Positions 45,084 through 54,052 of a stretch of 64,000 nt of DNA are shown one piece after another. The stretch comes from Actinomycetota bacterium (GTDB taxonomy: Bacteria > Actinomycetota > Rubrobacteria > Rubrobacterales > Rubrobacteraceae). The stretch lies in assembly GCA_902810695.1 (NCBI GenBank), contig CADDYV010000008.1, forward strand, positions 33,719 through 97,718, read 5' to 3'. The position numbers and the translations under genes are program-made. The notes beneath the pieces were generated by a model, which saw only the letters and a program-made list of their open reading frames with translations, was not told where the DNA came from and did not search any database. The number at the start of each line of letters is the position of its first letter. The stretch's first letter is position 1.

Positions 45084-45430
45084 GCAAAAAGCGTGCAGGC
45101 GATCATGGAGAGGATATCGCACTCCAGTATCTCTCCCGAAGAGGATACGAACTGGTCGAGCGCAACTACCGGACCCGCTACGGGGAGATAGATCTGATCT
45201 TGCGCCAGAACGCCACCCTTGTATTCGTCGAGGTGAAGCTTCGCAGGGGAGCCGGGTTCGGAGATCCCATCGAAGCCGTAACCCCGCGCAAGCAGGAAAG
45301 TATCCGCAGGCTCGCCGAGCAGTACATCGCAGAAGTCCAGCCCAGCTTCGACGAGGCGCGCTTCGACGTGGTAGGTGTCCTCGCAGGAGGCAAGACCTCC
45401 AGGATCCAGCACATAAAGGACGCCTTCTAA
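45077..45430 (+). CDS. yraN: UPF0102 family protein YraN
   Basis: A 117-residue nuclease-fold protein of unclear function. The family motif GYELVERNYRTRYGEIDLI and the FVEVKLRR strand are seen; the pattern is that of an endonuclease-like core (E-x-D with ExK). The GTG at 45077 overlaps the end of rnhB, as is usual for rnhB-yraN pairs. Confidence 0.9.
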   Translation: MLSKKRAGDHGEDIALQYLSRRGYELVERNYRTRYGEIDLILRQNATLVFVEVKLRRGAGFGDPIEAVTPRKQESIRRLAEQYIAEVQPSFDEARFDVVGVLAGGKTSRIQHIKDAF

Positions 45431-45447
45431 AAGGCTGAACCTTTCGG

Positions 45448-45474
45448 TAGACAAAACAAGCCGGTTGATATAAT
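45448..45474 (+). promoter_or_regulatory. Candidate promoter of comM-dprA
   Basis: A perfect TATAAT at 45469-45474, with TAGACA at 45448-45453 and a short 15-base spacer. The surrounding 45440-45500 region is unusually AT-rich for this genome. The comM ATG follows at 45523 with a GGAGGGGG site. Confidence 0.45.
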
Positions 45475-45522
45475 AATTAAAACTATTAGCGTTTAGAGTC
45501 TGCTCTGGAGGGGGATACCACG

Positions 45523-47034
45523 ATGCCGGTTTGTCGGGCACGAAGCCTGGCCCTGGTAGGCATAGACGCTCTGCCGGTCGAGGTAGAGGTAGATGTCAGC
45601 CCCGGACTTCCAGGATTCTCTATCGTAGGGTTGCCCGACGCGGCTGTGCAGGAAGCCCGGGAGCGGGTACGGGTGGCGATCTCCAACTCCGGCTACAAGT
45701 TTCCGACCAGGAAGGTGATCGTCAATCTGGCCCCGGCAAACCTCCGCAAAGAGGGACCGGCTTTTGATCTGCCCATCGCGCTCGCCGTACTCGCTGCGTC
45801 TGGCGTGCTGCCTGCCGGGAGCCTGGCCGATGCCGGAGTGGTGGGGGAGCTCTCGCTCGATGGAGATCTGCGCGGCGTGCGTGGTGCCCTCTCGATGGCT
45901 GAAGGTGCCCGCAGCAATGGGCTTTCGCGCCTGATTCTGCCAGAGGTCAACGCGCAAGAGGCTGCTTCCATCGGGGACATCGCAGTCTACGGAGTTCGGA
46001 GCCTCAAAGAGACCGTAGATTTTCTTGCTGGGAAGATATCACTCTCCCAATCCCGACTTTCTGAGAACGAAAGCAGTGATGGAGTAGCAGACGCCCCCGA
46101 CTTCTCCGACGTGGCAGGACAGGGATACGCCAAGCGGGCTCTGGAGGTAGCGGCTGCGGGTGGGCATAACGTGATTATGAGCGGACCGCCTGGATCCGGA
46201 AAAACCATGCTTGCCCGGAGATTGCCGGGGATATTGCCGCCGCTTAATCCGGAAGAGAGTATCGAGGTAACGAAGGTCTTTAGCGCAGCCGGGGAAAACG
46301 GTGGTTCGCTGATAAAAGTTCGCCCTTTCCGCGCCCCGCACCATACTATTTCCACCTCCGGGCTTGCGGGAGGCGGGAGCAATCCGCGTCCGGGGGAGGT
46401 CTCACTCGCCCACCACGGTGTCCTTTTCCTGGACGAATTTCCAGAGTTCAGCAGGCAGACGCTGGAGGTCCTGCGACAGCCACTCGAAGATGGCTACGTA
46501 ACCATAGCGCGAGTGGCCGGAACCCTGAGCTACCCGGCGCGGGTTACGCTCGTGTGCTCGATGAATCCCTGCCCCTGCGGTTACGCGGGCGACAAACGCC
46601 GGGCGTGCCGCTGCTCGGCGGGCCAGATCGAACGCTACCAGAGCCGCATCTCCGGTCCGCTGCTGGATCGCATAGACATCTTCGTGGACGTGCCCCGGCT
46701 CACCCGCCAGGAGTTGCGCGGAGATGATGTGGCAGAATCCTCAGGGCAGATCCGTAAGCGGGTCGTCGCCGCACGCGAGATGCAGACCGAGCGCCAGGGC
46801 GTGCCGAACTCCGCACTCTCCGGGAGAGCCTTGCGTGAGATCTGCGCCCTGCGCGGGGACGCCGAGAGTCTCTTCTCACAGGCGATAGACCGCATGGGAC
46901 TCTCGGGACGCGCCCACGACCGCGTGCTGCGGGTCGCCCGCACCATCGCAGACCTGGCTAACGAAGAAGAGATAGCCATCGAGCACCTCGCCGAAGCCCT
47001 CAACTATAGGAGGTCGAGGTTCGTTGACCGCTGA
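45523..47034 (+). CDS. comM: Magnesium chelatase-like AAA+ helicase ComM/YifB
   Basis: A 503-residue ATPase that in transforming bacteria widens recombination tracts by branch migration. An N-terminal Lon-like domain (VEVDVSPGLPGFSIVGLPDA) leads to the AAA+ core with GPPGSGKTMLARRLPG, LFLDEFPEF and the cysteine motif NPCPCGYAGDKRRACRC. It overlaps dprA. Together with dprA it suggests capacity for DNA uptake, and the type IV pilus genes in the window fit that idea. Confidence 0.93.
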   Translation: MPVCRARSLALVGIDALPVEVEVDVSPGLPGFSIVGLPDAAVQEARERVRVAISNSGYKFPTRKVIVNLAPANLRKEGPAFDLPIALAVLAASGVLPAGSLADAGVVGELSLDGDLRGVRGALSMAEGARSNGLSRLILPEVNAQEAASIGDIAVYGVRSLKETVDFLAGKISLSQSRLSENESSDGVADAPDFSDVAGQGYAKRALEVAAAGGHNVIMSGPPGSGKTMLARRLPGILPPLNPEESIEVTKVFSAAGENGGSLIKVRPFRAPHHTISTSGLAGGGSNPRPGEVSLAHHGVLFLDEFPEFSRQTLEVLRQPLEDGYVTIARVAGTLSYPARVTLVCSMNPCPCGYAGDKRRACRCSAGQIERYQSRISGPLLDRIDIFVDVPRLTRQELRGDDVAESSGQIRKRVVAAREMQTERQGVPNSALSGRALREICALRGDAESLFSQAIDRMGLSGRAHDRVLRVARTIADLANEEEIAIEHLAEALNYRRSRFVDR

Positions 47035-48130
47035 GGAGCGAAAGGCTTATCTCTTTCTGTCCCTGCTCCAGGCCAGAACGGGATCCAGTGTGATCTCCCG
47101 TCTCGGAGATATCCCACCGGCCAGCCTCATGGAGATGCCGCTTGGGAAGCTTCAGGATCATCTCAGGCTGACCGATCGCGCTCTCGGGATTATGGATGAG
47201 TTGAGGCGCAGCTTCGACCCGGATACGTTGCTCGAACAACTTGCGGAGAAAGGTATTGCGGCTCTAACGCTACCGGATGCTGGATACCCGGAGAAGCTGC
47301 GCGAGATTCCCGATCCACCACCGGCACTGTATGTGGATGGCGAGATCCCTGATGGTCCTTCGGTGGCGCTCGTGGGCTCGCGCAAGGCTTCCGTTACGGG
47401 CCTCGATACGGCACGTAAGCTGGGACGCGAGTTGGCGAAGCGAGGAGTATGCGTGATCAGCGGGCTCGCGCTTGGTATTGATGCTGCAGCCCATGAGGGA
47501 GCGTTGGAGGCAGGTGGAACCACAACCGGTGTGCTCGGGTGCGGCATAGATGTCGTCTATCCGCGGCGAAATCGCGAGCTTTACGAGAAGGTGCGACGCA
47601 GCGGGGCGCTGATATCGGAGTATTTTCTCGGTGAGGCACCGCTCGCGTGGCATTTTCCGGCGCGAAACAGGGTCATCGCTGGTCTTGCGGATGTGCTCGT
47701 CGTGGTCGAAGCGGCGGAGAAGAGTGGGGCCCTGATCACAGCCCGCCACGCTCTCGATGCCGGGCGTGACGTGTGGGCCGTACCAGGGCCGGTGGGCCTC
47801 GAAGAGTGCCGGGGCTCGAACAAGCTCATCGCTGACGGTGCCGCCGCACTCTGGGATATTCCGGAGTTCGTGGAGTCCGTGGCACCCCAACAGGGTGCGC
47901 GAGAGAAATTCGGTCCCGCGCTCGCGCCGAAGAGAAGCGTTGACGGGCTGCCCGATAACGAGGCTGCCGCACTTGCCTGGATCGGGTTTCAGCCGACGGA
48001 GGCCGATGTTATCTCTAGGCGCAGCGGGATCGAGATGCGCGAGCTACTCCCGGCGCTCGCCCTTCTGGAGTTAAAAGGTTACATCACCCGCGACTCTACC
48101 GGGGCTTTTGTCCGTAGGGGAGCGGGTTAG
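47024..48130 (+). CDS. dprA: DNA processing protein DprA
   Basis: A 368-residue protein that loads RecA on incoming single-stranded DNA. The Rossmann core has VALVGSRKASVTGLDTARKL, CVISGLALGIDAAAHEGAL, TTGVLGCGIDVVYPRRNREL and the C-terminal winged-helix-like domain (about residues 300-365). The TTG start lies in the end of comM. The next gene is the WhiG sigma factor, as in Streptomyces. Confidence 0.94.
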   Translation: MTAEERKAYLFLSLLQARTGSSVISRLGDIPPASLMEMPLGKLQDHLRLTDRALGIMDELRRSFDPDTLLEQLAEKGIAALTLPDAGYPEKLREIPDPPPALYVDGEIPDGPSVALVGSRKASVTGLDTARKLGRELAKRGVCVISGLALGIDAAAHEGALEAGGTTTGVLGCGIDVVYPRRNRELYEKVRRSGALISEYFLGEAPLAWHFPARNRVIAGLADVLVVVEAAEKSGALITARHALDAGRDVWAVPGPVGLEECRGSNKLIADGAAALWDIPEFVESVAPQQGAREKFGPALAPKRSVDGLPDNEAAALAWIGFQPTEADVISRRSGIEMRELLPALALLELKGYITRDSTGAFVRRGAG

Positions 48131-48290
48131 ATCGGGGGCAAGCGTTGATCCGGAGCAAATCACTGATCGTACAGATGGATTATAAAGATAAGTATGCTAA
48201 CTCTGCTAGAATCACTGGCAGAGTAGGGGCTGGGGAGAAAACGGCTACCCGAAAAGTGGCCGATGTGGGCATAGCTTTTGGAGAGGGGTT
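48131..48290. other. Gap upstream of whiG
   Basis: 160 bases with no gene. An AT-rich patch (48180-48215) includes TAGAAT at about 48208, a possible -10, but no good -35. No WhiG-type promoter is present, so whiG does not appear to drive itself from here. Confidence 0.4.
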
Positions 48291-49196
48291 TTGCGCAGGG
48301 CGACTGGCATAAGCAGCCATACTCTCGGTCGGCTCTGGGATCGGTATTTCGAGGTCCGAAGAAGGCTAAAGATCGTCGAGACGAGCGACCCAGCGTGCAT
48401 CAGTTTGCAACGTGAGACAGATAAACTTCGCGACAGGCTGGTGGTAAATTACTCGCCGCTCGTGAAGTACGTCGCGGGGAAAATGCCCTCGTCAATGCGG
48501 AAGGTGGTCGAGGGAGAGGATCTGATGTCGTGGGGTGTGATCGGGTTGCTCGACGCCATAAAGTCCTTTGATCCTTCACGCGAGACGAAGTTCGAGTCCT
48601 ACGCCATCTCCAAAATTCGGTGGGCGATGCTGGACGAGCTTCGCAAGCAGGACTGGGTTCCCCGTCGCATAAGGCTTCAGGCCCAGGAGATGGAGAAGGC
48701 CACCGCACGGCTTTCTCAGGGTCTGAGGAGGGCGCCTACCGAGATCGAGGTAGCCAGCGAGATGGATGTGAGCCTGGAGGAGTACCGAAACTTCCTGGGC
48801 CAGTACTCCAGAGCAAATGTGTCTTCGCTCGAAGCCCGTCTGGAGATGAACGACCGCACCAGCGGCGAGTTTCAGTCCATTATCACTGACCTTAACGCCG
48901 TTGATCCCCAGTCAGAAACGGACCAGACCGAGCTCCGCCGGCAACTGATCGAGGCGATCAGCGAGCTGGGTGAGCAGGAGCGTCTTGTGGCGACCTTCTA
49001 CTTCTACGAAGGACTGACCTTGAAGGAGATAGGAAAGGCGCTCGGGCTCACCGAGGGGCGCATATCTCAGATCCTGCGGCGTGCTCTCGGCAAGCTGCGC
49101 CAGAACCTCGCCGGAGGCTCTGAGCTCCCAAACGGAGTCGAGTCCCGATCCTATAAGCCCACTGCTAGAAGCAACGGGATGCGAGTGACCGGGTGA
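48291..49196 (+). CDS. whiG: RNA polymerase sigma factor of the WhiG/FliA (sigma-28) family
   Basis: A 301-residue sigma-28 type factor. Region 2 includes VNYSPLVKYVAGKMPSSM, DLMSWGVIGLLDAIKSF and FESYAISKIRWAMLDELRKQ followed by DWVPRRIR, the FliA/WhiG hallmark; region 4 ends LKEIGKALGLTEGRISQILR. No flagellar genes are seen in the window. Position between dprA and rpsB matches Streptomyces whiG. Its expected targets, TAAA/GCCGATAA-type promoters, occur before pilus genes here. In Streptomyces and Rubrobacter WhiG is held by the c-di-GMP-dependent anti-sigma RsiG; no RsiG-like motif was found in this window. TTG start with GGAGAGGGG. Confidence 0.93.
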   Translation: MRRATGISSHTLGRLWDRYFEVRRRLKIVETSDPACISLQRETDKLRDRLVVNYSPLVKYVAGKMPSSMRKVVEGEDLMSWGVIGLLDAIKSFDPSRETKFESYAISKIRWAMLDELRKQDWVPRRIRLQAQEMEKATARLSQGLRRAPTEIEVASEMDVSLEEYRNFLGQYSRANVSSLEARLEMNDRTSGEFQSIITDLNAVDPQSETDQTELRRQLIEAISELGEQERLVATFYFYEGLTLKEIGKALGLTEGRISQILRRALGKLRQNLAGGSELPNGVESRSYKPTARSNGMRVTG

Positions 49197-49199
49197 AGT

Positions 49200-49268
49200 G
49201 GCCCCGGCGCGCTGTTGTTGTGAAGGACTCTACTGAAGGGGGATCTCCAGCAGAGATTTGCCGGGGCC
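49200..49268 (+). ncRNA. Structured element after whiG
   Basis: A perfect 9-base stem GGCCCCGGC (49200-49208) with GCCGGGGCC (49260-49268) encloses a second hairpin in which CTCTACTGAAG pairs with CTCCAGCAGAG at 9 of 11 positions. It starts 4 bases after the whiG stop. It lacks a T-run; it could be a 3' structural element, a terminator or a small RNA. Confidence 0.4.
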
Positions 49269-49312
49269 TAAACAATTATCCGGCGAGGGTTGTAAAGACT
49301 CCATATAATCTG

Positions 49313-49364
49313 CGTAACGATTTTGTTACGATTACTTGAGAAATCGTTACAACAACGAGTAACG
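49313..49364. repeat. Cluster of GTAAC/GTTAC inverted repeats upstream of rpsB
   Basis: CGTAAC-N6-GTTACG at 49313-49330 and CGTTAC-N8-GTAACG at 49345-49364 lie side by side; GTAACGATTT and AAATCGTTAC also form a 10-base inverted pair spanning them. A TATAAT stands at 49304-49309. The CGTTAC/GTAACG pair also occurs at 8883-8904. They look like regulator binding sites. Confidence 0.5.
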
Positions 49365-49431
49365 CTCACGTTATGTCTCGGGCAGAGAACCTTTATAGAA
49401 GGCCGCCTGACGGTATGCTAGTATCTCCGAA

Positions 49432-49553
49432 GTTTTTGACTACGCACACCCGCTCGAGGCTTGAGAAAAGTCAGGTGGTGGTTCGCTGATTAGCGGGCTC
49501 TTAAAAAGCGCGGGTGAAGGAGATAACCACCTAAAATAAGGAGAGTTAGAGAT
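49432..49553 (+). promoter_or_regulatory. Probable structured leader of rpsB
   Basis: A possible extended -10 (TGCTAGTAT, 49416-49424) would give a leader of about 120 bases. It contains CCCGCT/AGCGGG and GGTGGTT/AACCACC long-range pairings, the latter just upstream of the AAGGAG ribosome site. This looks like an autoregulatory leader of the kind many ribosomal proteins use, but I cannot match it to a known family. Confidence 0.4.
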
Positions 49554-50543
49554 TTGGAAAGTACAGCCGAGCAGGTAGGGGTCAGGGAGCTTCTGGAGGC
49601 CGGAGTTCACTTCGGGCACCAGGCTAAGCGCTGGAACCCCAAGATGAAGCGTTACATCTTCGCCGAACGCGCCGGGGTACACATTATAGACCTGGACCAG
49701 ACGCTGACGCTTTTGGATCGGGCACTGAAGTTTATCCGGAGCGTGGCCGAAGCGGGTCAGGACGTGCTTTTTGTAGGAACCAAGAAGCAGGCCCAGATTA
49801 CTATTACCGAGCAGGCGATGCGCTGCGGCCAGCCGTATGTCGCCGAGCGTTACATCGGCGGGATGCTCACCAACTTCAGGACCATCCGACCACGCATCGA
49901 GTACTTCAAAGAGCTGTCTGCCAGGATCGCTGAGACACCCGAAGAAGAGCGGGGCAGCAAGGAGTGGTTCGCGCTTGACAAGGAGTATCAGAAGCTCAGG
50001 CGCAACTTCGCGGGCATAACCGAGATGGAGCGGCTTCCCGGCGCGCTGTTCGTCATTGATCCCAAGCGCGAAGAGTTGATGGTGCGCGAGGCGAACCGTC
50101 TGAAGATACCGGTGGTGGCCCTTACGGACACCAACTGCGACCCCGAGGTAATAGACTACGTCGTCCCCGGCAACGATGACGCCATCCGGGCTATAAATCT
50201 CATTACGAAGCTTGTTGCGAACGCCGTGCTCGAAGGGAGGGGGGAAGAGGAGATACAGACCACTGACCGCCCGGTTCCTCCCGTTGTCGAGGAGGCACGG
50301 GCCGCGGAAGAGGGTGCTCCCGAAGAGGCTCCTGCAACCCCTGACGGCGAGCCCGCTACGGCTGCGGCGGTGAAAGAGCCGGAGGCCGCTGAGACAGAGG
50401 ACGTCTCCGAGCAGGATGGAGTAGCCGATGAGCCGGTAGAGGTCGAGGCTGCCGAAGCCCAAACAACCCCCGAGCCAGAGACCGAAGAATCCGGGGACGA
50501 AGAGAAATCCGAGACGACTGAAGAGAAAGAAGAGGAGAGCTAG
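49554..50543 (+). CDS. rpsB: Ribosomal protein uS2 with long acidic C-terminal tail
   Basis: A 329-residue small-subunit protein. Residues 1-230 are canonical S2 (LLEAGVHFGHQAKRWNPKMK, FVGTKKQAQ, RYIGGMLTNF, PVVALTDTNCDPE). About 98 extra residues follow, almost all Glu, Ala, Pro and Thr, probably disordered. Acidic S2 tails occur in several actinobacteria. The TTG start has an AAGGAG site. First gene of the rpsB-tsf-pyrH-frr cluster. Confidence 0.96.
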   Translation: MESTAEQVGVRELLEAGVHFGHQAKRWNPKMKRYIFAERAGVHIIDLDQTLTLLDRALKFIRSVAEAGQDVLFVGTKKQAQITITEQAMRCGQPYVAERYIGGMLTNFRTIRPRIEYFKELSARIAETPEEERGSKEWFALDKEYQKLRRNFAGITEMERLPGALFVIDPKREELMVREANRLKIPVVALTDTNCDPEVIDYVVPGNDDAIRAINLITKLVANAVLEGRGEEEIQTTDRPVPPVVEEARAAEEGAPEEAPATPDGEPATAAAVKEPEAAETEDVSEQDGVADEPVEVEAAEAQTTPEPETEESGDEEKSETTEEKEEES

Positions 50544-50547
50544 AGGT

Positions 50548-51135
50548 TTGGTAAGCACGGTAGAGAAGATCAAGCAGCTCCGGGAGGAGACTGCGGCCGG
50601 GATGATGGATGTCAAGCGGGCACTGGATGAGTCCGGCGGCGACCTCGAAGGAGCACGCCGCGTTCTGAGAGAGCGCGGGCAGGCCATGGCCGAAAAGAAG
50701 AGCGGCCGGGCTGCGACGGAGGGTTTGATCGAAGCCTACGTCCACTTCAATGGCCGCGTAGGGGTACTCGTGGAGGTCAACTGCGAGACGGATTTCGTGG
50801 CCCGCACCCCGGAGTTCAAAGAGTTCGCCCGCAACGTGGCGCTGCACGTCGCTTCGATGAAGCCGCTGTGCGTCGCGCCAGAGGACATCCCTCAGGAGGC
50901 CCTCGAAGACGAACGCTCCGTGATAGAGAAGCAGGTTGCCGAGATGAACAAGCCCGAGAATATCACGCACCAGATCGTCGAGGGCCGGATCAAAAAGTGG
51001 ACCTCCGAACGGGCGCTTCTGACGCAGCCCTATGTAAAGGAACCGGACAAGACCGTGGACGAGCTGCTCAAGGAGACCATCCAGAAAGTTGGCGAGAACG
51101 TCGTCGTGCGGCGGTTTGTCCGCTTCGAGCTCTAG
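50548..51135 (+). CDS. tsf: Elongation factor Ts (short form)
   Basis: A 195-residue guanine nucleotide exchange factor for EF-Tu. It has the N-terminal UBA-like [20 protein letters not shown] and the TDFVAR core motif. Like EF-Ts of Thermus, it lacks the second half of the E. coli core domain, ending after [16 protein letters not shown]. The TTG start is 5 bases after rpsB. Confidence 0.95.
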   Translation: MVSTVEKIKQLREETAAGMMDVKRALDESGGDLEGARRVLRERGQAMAEKKSGRAATEGLIEAYVHFNGRVGVLVEVNCETDFVARTPEFKEFARNVALHVASMKPLCVAPEDIPQEALEDERSVIEKQVAEMNKPENITHQIVEGRIKKWTSERALLTQPYVKEPDKTVDELLKETIQKVGENVVVRRFVRFEL

Positions 51136-51142
51136 AGAAGCA

Positions 51143-51937
51143 TTGGAGAAGGCTGCCAGGAGCGAGAAGGAACGGGCTTCGGGCCCGGAAGAGTTGGGCC
51201 CCATAAAACGGGTCGTACTCAAGCTTTCGGGCGAGAGTCTGGCTGGAAACGGTGGTTATGGCATAGATCCCGGCAGCCTCGACTCCACGGCTACCCAGGT
51301 TCTGGAGGCGGTCGAGTCCGGTGCGGAGCTCGCGGTGGTCGTCGGGGGTGGCAACATCTTTCGCGGTTCGGGGGTGGCCGAGCAACTCGGCATAGAGAGT
51401 GCGACCGCCGACTACATGGCCATGCTCGGCACGGTCATAAACGCGATGGCGCTCCAGGCGGCACTCGAGAGGCGCGGAGTACCGACGAGGGTACAGTCGG
51501 CGATCCAGATCCAGGAGGTCGCCGAGCCCTACATCCGCCGGAGGGCTATTCGGCACCTGGAAAAAGGGCGAGTAGTTATCTTCGCGTCCGGTACGGGCAA
51601 CCCGTTCTTTACGACTGATACCGGAGCCGCCTTGAGGGCGCTCGAGATCGGGGCCGACGCTCTGCTCATGGCCAAAAACCGGGTTGATGGTATCTACGAC
51701 AAAGACCCGCGCCTTCATCCAGACGCGGTTCATATCCCCCGGTTGAGCTATATGGACCTACTCTCCAAAAATCTATCGGTGATGGACCACACTGCGGCCA
51801 CTTTATGCGGCGGAGAGCATCTACCAATAATTGTTTTCGATATACTGAAACCTGGCAACTTGCGCCGCGTATTAAAAGGGGAGCACGTGGGCTCTCTGGT
51901 CTGGAGCGCCGGGAGCAGAGGAGAGAAGGATGTCTGA
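51143..51937 (+). CDS. pyrH: UMP kinase
   Basis: A 264-residue amino acid kinase-fold enzyme that makes UDP. Motifs are [41 protein letters not shown] and [25 protein letters not shown] loop (residues near 155). The start is uncertain: TTG at 51143 adds a 20-residue charged leader; TTG at 51197 would give the usual length but has no properly spaced ribosome site. Its end overlaps frr. Confidence 0.93.
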   Translation: MEKAARSEKERASGPEELGPIKRVVLKLSGESLAGNGGYGIDPGSLDSTATQVLEAVESGAELAVVVGGGNIFRGSGVAEQLGIESATADYMAMLGTVINAMALQAALERRGVPTRVQSAIQIQEVAEPYIRRRAIRHLEKGRVVIFASGTGNPFFTTDTGAALRALEIGADALLMAKNRVDGIYDKDPRLHPDAVHIPRLSYMDLLSKNLSVMDHTAATLCGGEHLPIIVFDILKPGNLRRVLKGEHVGSLVWSAGSRGEKDV

Positions 51938-52490
51938 GGTTATTGATCTTACGGCTGCTGAGCGCCGGATGAAAGGTGCTCTGGAAGCGGTCCGAAGAGA
52001 GTTTGGAACCATCCGTACCGGGAGGGCCAATCCTGCGCTGCTCGACCGTATAGAGGTCGAGCTGTATGGCACCAGGATGCCGCTAAAGAGCGTCGCCAAC
52101 ATCAGCGCTCCCGAACCGCGGCTGCTCTCTATTACACCCTTCGATCCGAACTCCATAAAAGAGATCGAACGCGCCATAATCAACTCGGAGCTTGGACTCA
52201 ACCCGCAAAACGACGGCAAGATCATCCGTCTGCCTATCCCCGAGCTTACCGAAGAGCGCCGGCGTGAGCTGATAAGGCTCGCCAGGAGCATGGCCGAGGA
52301 GGGGCGGGTTTCTGTCCGCAACATCCGCCGTGACGAGATGAAGGATATCTCCGAGTTGAAGAAGATGGGTGAGATCTCCGAAGACGACGAGCGCCGGGCC
52401 GAGGAAGAGCTCCAGCAGCTCACGAATCGCTATGTCAAGCGCATAGACGCAGCACTAGAAGACAAAGAAGCCGAGCTTCTGGAGGTCTAG
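51930..52490 (+). CDS. frr: Ribosome recycling factor
   Basis: A 186-residue three-helix-bundle factor that splits post-termination ribosomes with EF-G. Visible are [34 protein letters not shown] and the C-terminal helix [18 protein letters not shown]. The ATG has GGAGAGAAGG and overlaps pyrH by 8 bases. Confidence 0.96.
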   Translation: MSEVIDLTAAERRMKGALEAVRREFGTIRTGRANPALLDRIEVELYGTRMPLKSVANISAPEPRLLSITPFDPNSIKEIERAIINSELGLNPQNDGKIIRLPIPELTEERRRELIRLARSMAEEGRVSVRNIRRDEMKDISELKKMGEISEDDERRAEEELQQLTNRYVKRIDAALEDKEAELLEV

Positions 52491-52494
52491 CCTC

Positions 52495-53250
52495 TTGGAA
52501 TCTCTACGAGAACGAGTTCTGCAACGGCGGAGCGAGCCTAAAAATTCGGTTCACCTGGATCCCGCCCGGACTCCCCGGCACGTCGCGATCATTATGGACG
52601 GCAACGGCCGCTGGGCGCAGCGGCGGTGGCTGCCGCGGGCAGCCGGACACCGCGCCGGAGTTGCCGTATTGACGCCGATCCTGGAAACTGCGGGCGAGGC
52701 CGGGGTAAAGGCCGTTACCCTTTATGCCTTCTCGACCGAGAACTGGGTGCGTCCGGAGGAAGAGGTGCACACGCTCATGGAGCTTTTCCTGCAAACAGCG
52801 AAAGGAAAGGTTCCCGAACTGCACGAGCGCGGCGCCCGGCTCCGATTTCTCGGTCGTCGGGAGCGGTTGCCGGAGCCCGTATGCGAGGCTATCCAGCACG
52901 CCGAGGAGCTTACCAAAAACAACGACAAGCTCGACGTGTATGTCGCGCTCAACTACGGTGGACGCAGCGAGATAGTAGATGCTACCCGACGTATGATCTC
53001 CGATGGCCTTTCGCCGGAGGAGGTGGATGAGACGACCTTCGCCCGTTATCTCTACGCGCCGGAGGCCCCGGAAGTAGACCTGGTGATAAGAACCAGCGGC
53101 GAGCTTCGGGTATCGAATTTCTTGCTCTGGCAGATAGCCTACGCCGAGTTCTACGTGACCGATACGCTCTGGCCGGACTTCTCCTCAGAGGAGTTCTTGC
53201 GAGCGATAGAGTGGTTTGGCTCCCGCTCCCGGCGTTGGGGTGGGGTGTAG
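52495..53250 (+). CDS. uppS: Isoprenyl (undecaprenyl) diphosphate synthase
   Basis: A 251-residue cis-prenyltransferase that makes the lipid carrier for peptidoglycan and other polymers. The catalytic aspartate is in AIIMDGNGRWAQ, with VTLYAFSTENWVRP, ALNYGGRSEI and RTSGELRVSNFLLWQIAYAE. The product length cannot be judged from sequence. The TTG start is 4 bases after frr. Confidence 0.95.
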   Translation: MESLRERVLQRRSEPKNSVHLDPARTPRHVAIIMDGNGRWAQRRWLPRAAGHRAGVAVLTPILETAGEAGVKAVTLYAFSTENWVRPEEEVHTLMELFLQTAKGKVPELHERGARLRFLGRRERLPEPVCEAIQHAEELTKNNDKLDVYVALNYGGRSEIVDATRRMISDGLSPEEVDETTFARYLYAPEAPEVDLVIRTSGELRVSNFLLWQIAYAEFYVTDTLWPDFSSEEFLRAIEWFGSRSRRWGGV

Positions 53251-53253
53251 GAA

Positions 53254-54024
53254 TTGCTACGGTGGCGCCTCGCCACCGCTCTGGCTCTCGGCCCGGTGGT
53301 CCTGGGGGTGATCGCACTCGGCCGCTGGGCGATCTTCATTGCTGTACTCGTGGTGATCGGGATCGCGGCCTACGAGCTATCGCAGAGTATCAGGCCGCTT
53401 CCGTTTCCTGCCGCGCTGGGAGCAGGTGCGATCCCGATTTTACTTTCCGCACCTTCTGGACTCTATGGCGTGCTCGCCGGGGTTCTCCTGAGCCTGCCGT
53501 GGGCGCTTTTGTGGCTCGCTGGAAAGCCTGATTCCCGCACGCTGCACTCGCTACTCGCGATATTGCTCATGGCGCTGTGGGTGGGTACTCCGCTCGCCCA
53601 TCTGGTGCTCCTCGCCGGCCAGGTGAACGGCAGGATTCTGGTCCTGGCAGCCGTGATGGGAACCTGGGTTTCCGACGCGGGTGCCTACTTCGGCGGACGC
53701 CTCTTCGGTCGCCATCTCATGTTTCCGGTACTCAGTCCCAAGAAAACCGTTGAGGGGGGCATCGGCGGCCTTGTGGTGACGGTGCTCGTTATCGGGTGGG
53801 GAGCGCACCAGTTTCTGGGTCTCGCCTTCCCCGTGGCGGCTGTGGTGGGGGCGTTAATCTCAGTTTGCGCCCAGCTCGGAGATCTCTTCGAATCCACCCT
53901 GAAGCGCATCCTTGATACAAAAGATATCGGCCACCTGCTGCCGGGGCACGGTGGCATCCTCGATCGGATAGATAGCCTGCTCTTCGTCGCTCCCGCGTTA
54001 TACTATGTACTCTTGTTTGTATGA
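53254..54024 (+). CDS. cdsA: Phosphatidate cytidylyltransferase
   Basis: A 256-residue polytopic membrane enzyme that makes CDP-diacylglycerol. About seven hydrophobic segments are present; the family signature at the C-terminus is complete: SPKKTVEGGIGGL, LGDLFESTLKR, and D-x-KD followed by LLPGHGGILDRIDSLL. TTG start 3 bases after uppS. It overlaps the long form of dxr. Confidence 0.94.
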   Translation: MLRWRLATALALGPVVLGVIALGRWAIFIAVLVVIGIAAYELSQSIRPLPFPAALGAGAIPILLSAPSGLYGVLAGVLLSLPWALLWLAGKPDSRTLHSLLAILLMALWVGTPLAHLVLLAGQVNGRILVLAAVMGTWVSDAGAYFGGRLFGRHLMFPVLSPKKTVEGGIGGLVVTVLVIGWGAHQFLGLAFPVAAVVGALISVCAQLGDLFESTLKRILDTKDIGHLLPGHGGILDRIDSLLFVAPALYYVLLFV

Positions 54025-54052
54025 AACTTGCGATCCTGAAAACCCCGCTGCG

